From Candidatus Rifleibacteriota bacterium (GTDB taxonomy: Bacteria > Riflebacteria > Ozemobacteria > Ozemobacterales > Ozemobacteraceae): DNA of 41,864 nt. The translations under genes and the position numbers were made by a program. The notes beneath the pieces are model-generated. The model was not told where the DNA came from, ran no database searches, and saw only the letters and a list, made by a program, of their open reading frames with translations. Positions within the stretch are counted from its first letter, which is position 1. Each line of letters opens with the position of its first letter. Below are positions 1 to 8,900 of the stretch, one piece after another. The stretch is from assembly GCA_029564115.1 (NCBI GenBank), contig JAKQQP010000232.1, positions 1-41,864 on the forward strand, given 5' to 3'.

Positions 1-2
1 TC

Positions 3-2834
3 CTGACCAACTACTCGATGACCGCGTCTCTGTACGAGCCAAACCTGCCTCTTTTAGATATGTTCCACAATCTTGGCGAACTCACTGTTCCTATCGCTGA
101 AGAAACGGTCGAGACCCAAAAACTCGACGACATTGCCGAGCTCGATTTCCCAATAGACTTTATCAAAATGGATATTCAGGGCGCCGAACTTCAGGCTCTC
201 GAAGGAGCACAGCACAAAGTACTCAAGAACACTCTGGTCATCCAGAGCGAAGTCGAATGGGTGCCGATGTATAAAAACCAGCCTTTGTTTTCAGAAATCG
301 AACTGTTTTTGCGTACACAAGGCTTTGTTCTGCACAAGATAATGGGGTTCGGTACCAGATCGTTCAAACCAATAGTAATCAGAAACAATAAAAACGTAGG
401 TCCGCAACAACTCTGGTCTGACGTCATTTTCATACGTGATTTTACCAGGCTTAACCTGCTTTCACCCGCACAATTGCTGAAAATGGCAGTCATCATGCAC
501 GAGGTTTATCAGTCAGTCGATCTGGCTCTGATCATTCTACAGGAATACGACAAACAGCGTCAGACCGCTTTGAGCCAGGAATACCTTGCCGCCCTGACTG
601 GTCAATCTGCTGCAGACGAGACCGCTGCTGCCGAACCAGAATCACAACCCGACGCACCGGCACCCGAACCAACTGATTTCGTCACTCTTTTCAGCCGAGG
701 TGTCGAGGCATTTTCTCAAAACCGCTTTGAGCTGGCACTAAAATACTTTGAACAGGCCATTACCATCAAAAACGACTTTGCCATTCTCTGGTATAACCTG
801 GGGCTGACCAGGCTCAAGTTGAACCAGCTGCAGGAAGCATTTTTCTGTATCAATCGCTGTCTTGAGCTCGACCCGGAGTATAAACCGGCCATAGACCTGC
901 GTAATGCCGTCAGTGCCGGTTTGTCGGAACAAAGCAAAGAGTTGAACGAAAAAAAAGAGCCTGAAGCAGACGGTGAGCGACTAATTACCGCCCTGCAGCT
1001 ACATTCTCAAGGCAGAACGCATGAGGCCGAGAAAATTTTTCTCGAAATTCTGCGCAGCGACCCAGATGATTACGCCTCGCTATTTTCAATGGGCTTAATC
1101 GAAAATCTGCGCCAGAACCACGAAAAAGCTCTCAGATACTTTGAAGCATGTCAGGCAATAAAACCTGACGTAGCCGCCGTCTGGTATAACAGCGGGATCA
1201 TGCAGCAAACGTTGAAACGGCATGAACAGGCCCTCACAAGCTATAACCGTGCCCTCGAACTGAAGCCTGATTACCTGGAAGTAATGCTGAACAAAGGTGC
1301 TCTTCTGGTCGAGATGCAGCGCAGCAAAGATGCGCTTCTGACCTACGAAGACATGCTCAAAGTTGCTCCGGAAAATGAAAAGGCGTTATACAACCGTGGT
1401 ATTATTCTGACTCATCTGAACTTGAACGACAATGCCATCCAAACCTTCGAAAAACTTCTTGAAGTAGCGCCAGAGTCCGATTATGCGGCAGGTCTGCTCT
1501 GTTTTGCCAAGATGCACGCCTGCGACTGGAAAAACCTCGAACCGCTCAAAAAAACCATAACCGAAGGCGTCAAGGCCGGGCGCAGAGTCTGCAAAACGTT
1601 GGCTTTCACCGCAATATCTGATTCCCCACAAGACAACCTGACCTGTGCACAGACTTTTACCAGGCATCTTTTCCCGACCGGTATCCCGGTATGGCAGGGT
1701 AAAATATACAACCACGCAAAAATCAGAGTCGCTTATATGTCGCCAGATTTTCGTGAACACCCGGTTGGCTACCTGACTGCCGGTCTTTTTGAAGCGCACG
1801 ACAAAACCAGGTTCGAGCTCTACGGAATCTCCCTTGGCTCAAACAAACCGAGCACCCTGCGCAGCAGGATTCAAAATACTTTTGACCGGTTTATCGATGC
1901 TTCATGCCTGAGCTGCGATGAAGTCACTGACTTTCTAAGCTCTAACGAGGTCGATATTCTTGTCGATCTTGCGGGGCACACCGCTGATGCACGCACAGAA
2001 ATTCTGGCACGCCGCCCGACGCCGATTCAAATAAACTACCTTGGTTACTCGAGCACAATGGGTGCCGATTACATCGATTATATAATTGCCGACCCTCATG
2101 TCATACCCGAAGCACATCGGGATTTTTACGCAGAAAAAGTCGTGCATTTACCAAACAGTTACATGCCAAGCGATGATAAATTGAATGCTGCTGAGCAAAT
2201 TCCCACCAGACGCGAATATGGTTTGCCCGAAAACGGCTTTGTTTTCTGCTCTTTCAATCATGATTACAAGATTTCCCCAGAAGTATTCGACATCTGGATG
2301 CGTCTGCTGAAAAACACACCCGGCAGTGTTCTCTGGCTGATGAAACTGAACGAAGCCGCTGAAAGGAACCTGCGACGCGAAGCCGAAAACAGAAATATCG
2401 CTTCAAACCGGCTTGTCTTTGCCTCGCGAGTCGAAAAAATCGAAGACCATCTGGCGCGCTACCGACTGGCCGACCTTTTCCTCGATACCTGCCCATGCAA
2501 CGCACATTCAACAGCCAACGACGCACTCAAAGTCGGTTTACCCATCGTTACCTGCAGAGGACACAACTTTGCCGGCCGGGTCGCCGCCAGCCTTTTAACG
2601 ACCTTGAATATGCCCGAGCTCATTACCGATAATCTCGACGAATACGAAAAAGTGGCACAACAGCTGTCTTCTGATGCTGCAGCACTAAAATCGATAGCAG
2701 GCAAACTTCAGAAAAATCTGCAAAACTCACCCCTGTATTCTACCGCCACTTACTGCAGAAATCTCGAACAGACATATGAAGCAATGTGGCAGCGCTATCA
2801 ACAGGGAAAACCACCTGAACATCTGGTGATCTGA
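3..2834 (+). CDS. FkbM methyltransferase - TPR - GT41 (OGT/SPINDLY-like) glycosyltransferase, 5' partial
   Basis: The frame is open from base 3 and the protein is cut by the window edge. The first Met in the window (base 18) is not the true start, because the SAM-binding first half of the methyltransferase is missing. Residues below count from base 18. Residues 1-170 are the C-terminal half of an FkbM methyltransferase (KMDIQGAELQALEGA near residue 50). An acidic/Pro linker follows at about 200-220. TPR units fill about 225-490, for example AVWYNSGIMQQTLKRHEQAL. From about 565 to 930 lies a GT41 catalytic region with SPDFREHPVGY (the His position of OGT), VDILVDLAGHT, FNHDYKISP (the UDP-binding Lys) and ADLFLDTCPCNAHSTANDAL. 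GT41 enzymes transfer sugars to protein Ser/Thr, or to Asn in HMW1C types. Fusion with FkbM suggests O-methylation of a glycan. Substrate unknown; the convergent giant Ser/Thr repeat protein is a candidate only. Confidence 0.88.
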   Translation: MTNYSMTASLYEPNLPLLDMFHNLGELTVPIAEETVETQKLDDIAELDFPIDFIKMDIQGAELQALEGAQHKVLKNTLVIQSEVEWVPMYKNQPLFSEIELFLRTQGFVLHKIMGFGTRSFKPIVIRNNKNVGPQQLWSDVIFIRDFTRLNLLSPAQLLKMAVIMHEVYQSVDLALIILQEYDKQRQTALSQEYLAALTGQSAADETAAAEPESQPDAPAPEPTDFVTLFSRGVEAFSQNRFELALKYFEQAITIKNDFAILWYNLGLTRLKLNQLQEAFFCINRCLELDPEYKPAIDLRNAVSAGLSEQSKELNEKKEPEADGERLITALQLHSQGRTHEAEKIFLEILRSDPDDYASLFSMGLIENLRQNHEKALRYFEACQAIKPDVAAVWYNSGIMQQTLKRHEQALTSYNRALELKPDYLEVMLNKGALLVEMQRSKDALLTYEDMLKVAPENEKALYNRGIILTHLNLNDNAIQTFEKLLEVAPESDYAAGLLCFAKMHACDWKNLEPLKKTITEGVKAGRRVCKTLAFTAISDSPQDNLTCAQTFTRHLFPTGIPVWQGKIYNHAKIRVAYMSPDFREHPVGYLTAGLFEAHDKTRFELYGISLGSNKPSTLRSRIQNTFDRFIDASCLSCDEVTDFLSSNEVDILVDLAGHTADARTEILARRPTPIQINYLGYSSTMGADYIDYIIADPHVIPEAHRDFYAEKVVHLPNSYMPSDDKLNAAEQIPTRREYGLPENGFVFCSFNHDYKISPEVFDIWMRLLKNTPGSVLWLMKLNEAAERNLRREAENRNIASNRLVFASRVEKIEDHLARYRLADLFLDTCPCNAHSTANDALKVGLPIVTCRGHNFAGRVAASLLTTLNMPELITDNLDEYEKVAQQLSSDAAALKSIAGKLQKNLQNSPLYSTATYCRNLEQTYEAMWQRYQQGKPPEHLVI

Positions 2835-2853
2835 CGCAAACTTTACAGACCAC

Positions 2854-2898
2854 AAAAAAACGGAGCCCTGCAGATAATATGCAGGGCTCCAGCTTTTT
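2854..2898. terminator. Bidirectional intrinsic terminator
   Basis: A perfect 11-bp stem (2862-2872 with 2880-2890, GGAGCCCTGCA arm) closes a 7-nt loop. It is followed by T5 on the plus strand (2894-2898) and, read on the minus strand, by T7 (the A-run at 2854-2860). It sits between two convergent stop codons (2834 and 2915), so it can end both the glycosyltransferase and the giant repeat gene. Confidence 0.9.
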
Positions 2899-2914
2899 AC
2901 TGAATTAAAACCCG

Positions 2915-5900
2915 TCAGCCACCAAAGTTCAGAGCAGCAATCTGTTCATTCGACATTACACCGACCTGATCAGAAGTCAGAGCCGAAATCTGGGTTGTAG
3001 TGAGCGCTCCGATCTGATCCGTCGTCATGGCTATGATGTGGTCAGTAGTGAGAGACGCAATCTGAGAACCTGTCATGGCAGGAATATCGACAACTTCGAT
3101 CTGCTCGATCTGGTCGGTGCTCAAAGCCTCGATTTGCGTGGGGGTAAACGCTGCAATCTGAAGCGAAGAAAGATCGATAATCTGGTCGGTGGTCAGACTG
3201 CTGACCTGAAGCGTAGACAAGGCGGCAATCTGAGCAGAGGTCAGAGCAACAAAGTCCTCGGTTTCAAGTATCACCAGATTGTCGGTTGTCAGCGCTTGAA
3301 TTTGAGATGTAGTAAGGGCTTGAATCTGCGCAGTATTAAGAGCCTGAATCTGGTCGCTAGTGAGGTTTTCAACGTGAGCAGTTGTCAACGCGGCAATCTG
3401 ACCCGTCAACAGAGCTTCGAAGTCTTCCATTTCCATATCAACTATATGGTCGGTGGTCAGAGCCTGTATCTGCTGTGTAGTCAAAGCCTTAACCTGATCA
3501 GTAGTCAAGTCTTGAATCTTGCTGACCGGCAGACTGTTTATCTGACTGGTCGTGAGCGAGGCAATCTGAGTAGTGGTCAACGTGATAAAGTCTGCAGGCA
3601 GCATGTTAGCCAGCTGGTCACTGTTGAGCCCCTGAATCTGCGCCGGCGAAAGGGCCTGAATCTGGTTTGATTCCAAAGCTGCGATATTGGCCGTTGTCAG
3701 GCTGTTGATCTGAGCCGGGGTCAGAGCCTTTATCTGCGCGGTAGACAACACAGATACCTGGTCTGAGGTCAGGCCTTCCGAGATCTGAGCCGTGGTCAAA
3801 GCCGAAATTTGAGCAGCCGACAGCATGACAAGATCCTGCGTTTCCATCTCTGCAATGTTCGCCGTGGTCAAAGCAGCTATCTGGCTGGTATTCAGGGCTG
3901 TAATCTGCGAAGTCGTGAAGGCAACCACGTGGTCACTGGTGAGGGCTTCCACCTGCTCTGTGGTCAATGAAGCGATTTGAGTTGCAGTCATTTCGGCGAA
4001 ATCAGAAGTTTCGATACTGACGACCTGCGCGGTGTCGAGCTGCTTGATCTGAGTTGCGGTCAAGCCGGTGATCTGACTGCTGGTAAGGTCAGCAATCTGA
4101 GTAGACGACAGCCAGGCAACCTGCGTAGTTGTCAAAGCCGCAATTTGTGCAGTGGTAAGAGCTGTGAAATCGTCAGAAGACAGATTGGCAATCTGATCGC
4201 TGTTCAACGCCTTGATTTGCGACGGGTGCAAAGCCTGTATCTGAGTTGAATTCATCGCATCGAGATTTGCTGTAGAGAGCTTTTCAATCTGAGCAGTGGT
4301 CATTGCAGCAATCTGTGCTGTCGACATAGCCTCGATATGAGCCGTTGTCAGACCTTCAGCAACCTGTTGAGTGGTCAGTTTGGCAATCTGAACCGGAGTC
4401 ATTGCGGCCAGATCCTCAGTTTCAAGGCTGGCAATATGTGAAGTGTTGAGAGCTTCAATCTGAGAAGCAGTCAAAGCCCTGATCTGGGCTGTTGTAATAG
4501 CCTCAACCTGGCCATCTGTGAGAGCAGCAACCTGGGCTGTCGTCAGTGCCACAATCTGGCTGGTAGTCATCTGTTCAAAATCAGCCGTTTCAATGTTGGC
4601 GATCTGATCGGTATCCATCTGGGCAATCTGAGCAGATGTGAGCCCTTTGATCTGAAGAGTCGACAGGTCGGCAACCTGCGTTGTCGACAACCCGGCGACC
4701 TGTTGTGTCGTCATTGCCGCAATCTGAGAGGTTGTCAGAGCAGCGAAATCGTCGGCAGCCATATTGGCAATCTGATCACTGTTCAAGGCCTTGATCTGGT
4801 TTGAATTCAAGATCTGTATCTGAGCGGTTGTCATCGCAACAACCTGATCAGAAGTAAGACTTTCAATCTGACTGGTTGTCAGGGCAACGACCTGAGCTGT
4901 CGTCAGAGCCTCGATCTGCGAAGTCTGCAGACCTTCAGCGATCTGTTGAGTGGTCAACTTCGAAATCTGCGTCGGAGTCATCGCCACAAGATCATCAGTT
5001 TCGATATTCTGAATCGCCACGGTAGAAAGCGCAGCGACCTGAGCTGGGGTGAACGCTTTAATCTGAGCCGTGGTCAATGCTACGATATGATCAGTAGTCA
5101 GATTTGCAACCTGCTCGGTGGTCAAAGCCGCAATCTGAGAGCTGGTCATCTGTTCAAAATCAGTGGTTTCAATGCTGGCAATCTGAGCAGTATCGAGCTG
5201 GGCAATCTGTACTGCCGTCAGTCCTTTGATCTGTTCGGTGGTCAGACTGGCTACCTGATCACTGCTGAAACCGACAACCTGCGCCGTAGTCATCGAGGCC
5301 AGCTGGGCCGGAGTAAGGGCGGTAAAGTTGTCGGATGAGAGGTTGGCAAGCTGAACAGAATTGAGCGCCTTGATCTGAGTGCCGGTCAGGGCGCGAATCT
5401 GCGTCGTACTCATTGCAGCCAGATTATCGGTTGTCATAGCATCGATCTGCGAGGGCGTCAGAGCCGCAATCTGAGCAGTATTCATCGCCTCGACCTGAGC
5501 CGAATTCAGACCTTCAAGAATATGATCGGTCGTCATCTTAGAAATCTGCGATGGTGTAAGAACCGCAAAATCCGCAGTTTCAAAACTGTTGATCTGTTCT
5601 GTCGACATTGCAGCAATCTGATTCACTGTCAGAGATTTGGCCTGAGCCGTGGTTAAAGCGCTGATCTGATCGCTCGTCAAACCCGTAACCTGAGCGGTGG
5701 TCAAAGCAGTAATCTGCGAAGTTGTCATCAGTGCCAGGTCTTCAGTTTCGATGCTGGCAATTTGAGCCGTATCAAGCTGTTTTATCTGAGCGGCGGTCAG
5801 ACCTTTTATCTGAGAAGTCGTCAAAGCGGCAATCTGATCGGACGAGAATGAAGACACCTGCTGCGTCGTCAAAGCGGCAATCTGAACACTTGTCATTGCC

Positions 5901-8900
5901 GCAAAATCATCAGACGCCAGGCTGGCAATCTGTTGAGTATTAAGCGCCTTGACCTGCACCGGAGTCAAAGCTCTTATCTGAGCCGTGCTCAAGGCGACAA
6001 GACTGTCGGTGGTGAGACTTTCAACCTGTGCAGTAGTCATAGCCGCAATTTGAACGGTTGTCAGCGCCGCAATATGATCGGTGGTCAAACCCTCTTTAAC
6101 CTGTTGAGTCGTCAATTTGGAAATTTGTGTAGCCGACATTGCCGCCAGATCGACTGTTTCCAGCTGCTGCAGCTGACTGGTCGTCAGAGCCGCAATCTGA
6201 GAAGAAGTCAAAGCCTTGGCCTGCGCCGTGGTAAGGGCAATTACCTGATCGTCATTCAGGTTAGCCACATGTTCTGTAGTCAAAGCGGCGATTTGAGCGG
6301 TGCTCATCTGCTCCAGGTCTGTAGTTTCAATATTAGCTATCTGAGTAGTATCCAGCTTGCCAATCTGAGCGGCAGTCAGACCTTTTATCTGCAAAGTCGA
6401 CAGGTTGGCGATCTGATCAGATGACAGAAAGGCGATCTGCGTAGTACTCATAGCAGCGATCTGAGAGCTGGACAACGCTGCAAAGTCATCTGTCGCCATA
6501 TTGCTTATCTGGTCACTGTTCAAAGCCTTGATCTGCGCAGCTGTCAAGGCTCTTATCTGGGCAGTATTCATTGCTGCAAGGTTTTCAGTTGTGAGAGCGT
6601 TGACTTGAGCCGTAGTAAGAGCAACGATCTGAGTTGTGCTCAAAGCCTCGATCTGCGCAGAAGTGATACCATCGGCAATGTGCGCCGTCGTCATTTTAGA
6701 AAGCTGCACCGGCGCCATAGCTGCAATATCCTGAGTTTCCAGATTTGCCACATGTGAGGTCGTCAGAGCCTCGATCTGTTTGGTTGTCAAAGCCCTTGCC
6801 TGCAAAGTTGTCAGAGCAACGATCTGGTCTGTCGAAAGATTTCCAACCTGTTCGGTGGTTAAAGAAGCAATTTGAGCCGAAGTCATCTGGGCAAAATCTT
6901 CGGTCGCGATACTGGCAATCTGTAAAGTATCCATCTTGCCAATCTGAGCTGCCGTCAACCCCTTGATCTGCAGAGTCGAAAGCTGTGCGACCTGATCGGT
7001 AGACAACATCGAGACCTGCGCCGTCGTCATGGCCGAAATCTGCAGACTGCTCAATGCCGCAAAATCATCTGAGGCAATATTCTCAATTTGGCTGCTGTTG
7101 AGAGCCTTGATCTGAATTGGTGACAACGCGCGAATCTGCGCTGTATTCATAGCCACCAGGTTGTCTGTGGTGAGATTGGCAATTTGAGCTGTGGTCAAAC
7201 CGACAATCTGAGCCGTAGACATGGCGGCAATGTGGTCTGAAGTAAGCCCCTCGGCAACCTGCTGCGTGGTCAATCTGGAAAGTTGTGTCGGAGTCATGGC
7301 AGCAAGATCCTGGGTTTCGAGACTCGAAATATGGCTGGTTGTGAAAGCTGCTATCTGCGCTGTCGTTAAAGCCTTACTTTGCAGAGTCGTCAGAGCGGCA
7401 ACCTGATCATCGGTCAAATTTCTGATTTGATCGGTAGTAAGAGCGGCGATCTGAGCAGTGGTCATCTGAGCAAAGTCGGTCGTCTCGATGCTGGCAATCT
7501 GCAATGTGCTCATCTTGCTGATTTGAGCTGCAGTAAGTCCTCTGATCTGAGCCGTAGAGAGAGCCTCTATCTGATCAGAGGAAAGGCTGGCCGCCTGGGT
7601 TGTAGTCATGGCAGCAAACTGGGCACTCGTTAATGCCCCAAAGTCATCTGAGGCCATATTAGCCAGCTGTTCAGTGCTCAGAGCCTTGACTTGAGCTGCA
7701 GTAAAAGCTCTGATCTGTGTAGTACTCATCGCCTCGATATTTTCGGTAGAAAGATTATTGACCTGTGCCGAAGTCAGCGCGGCAACCTGGACGCTTGACA
7801 TGGCTGCGATATGGGCGCTGGTAAAACCGTCGGCAACCTGTTCTGTCGTGAATTTGGAAATCTGGGCTGCGGTCATGGCGGCAAAATCCTGAGTTTCGAT
7901 GGCAGCCACCTGCGATGTCGTCAGAGCGGCAATCTGTTTCGAAGTCAGCGACCTGGCCTGCAATGTGGTCAAAGCAACGACCTGTTCGTCCTTGAGATTT
8001 CTGACCTGAGCTGTCGTCAACGCAGCAATCTGAGCAGTGGTAAGCTGCTGGAAGGTTGAGGTTTCGATGCTGGCAATCTGTGCAGTACTGAGATTACTGA
8101 TCTGAGAGGCGGTCAATCCCTTTATCTGAGTGCTGGAAAGCGAAGAAAGCAGGTCGGATGAAAGACTCGCGGCCTGAGCGGTTGTCATTGCAGCCAGTTG
8201 CGCGGTAGTCAAAGCGGCAAAGTCATCTGAACCGATGCTGGCGATCTGGGCACTGTCGAGAGCCTTGATCTGGTTCGCAGTAAGAGCCCGAACCTGAGTT
8301 GAACTCAGCGCTGCAATGTTTTCAGTACTCAGATTGTCAACCTGAGCCGTAGTCATAGCTGCGACCTGAGCTGTAGTCATGGCTTCTACCAGATTGGAAG
8401 CAAGGCCGGCGATCTGCGAAGTAGACATTTTTGCAATCTGGGTCGGGCTCATTGCCGCAAAATCAGAAGTTTCAAAAGCAGCCAGGTGACTGGTCGTGAG
8501 AGCTCCTATCTGCGCCGAAGTCAAAGCTTTTGCCTGTGCAGTGCTCAGAGCAACGATCTGATCAGTGGTGAGGTTGTTCACCTGACTGGTAGTCAAAGCA
8601 GCGATCTGCACAGAAGTCATCGCGGCAAAATCGGTAGTTTCGATACTGGCAATCTGCTCTGTATCCATTTTGCTCAGCTGAGCGGCGGTCAAACCTCTGA
8701 CCTGCAGCGTCGAAAGATCGGCAACCTGACTCGTCGAGAACCCGGCAACCTGAGTGGTAGTCATGGCAGCAATCTGAGTGCTTGCCAGAGCAGAAAAAGC
8801 CGTAGTGGTAAGGTTGGCAATCTGGTCGCTGTTCAAAGCTTTAACCTGAGCGGCTGTCAAAGCACGAATCTGCGAAGTTGACATAGCAGCAAGGTGGTCG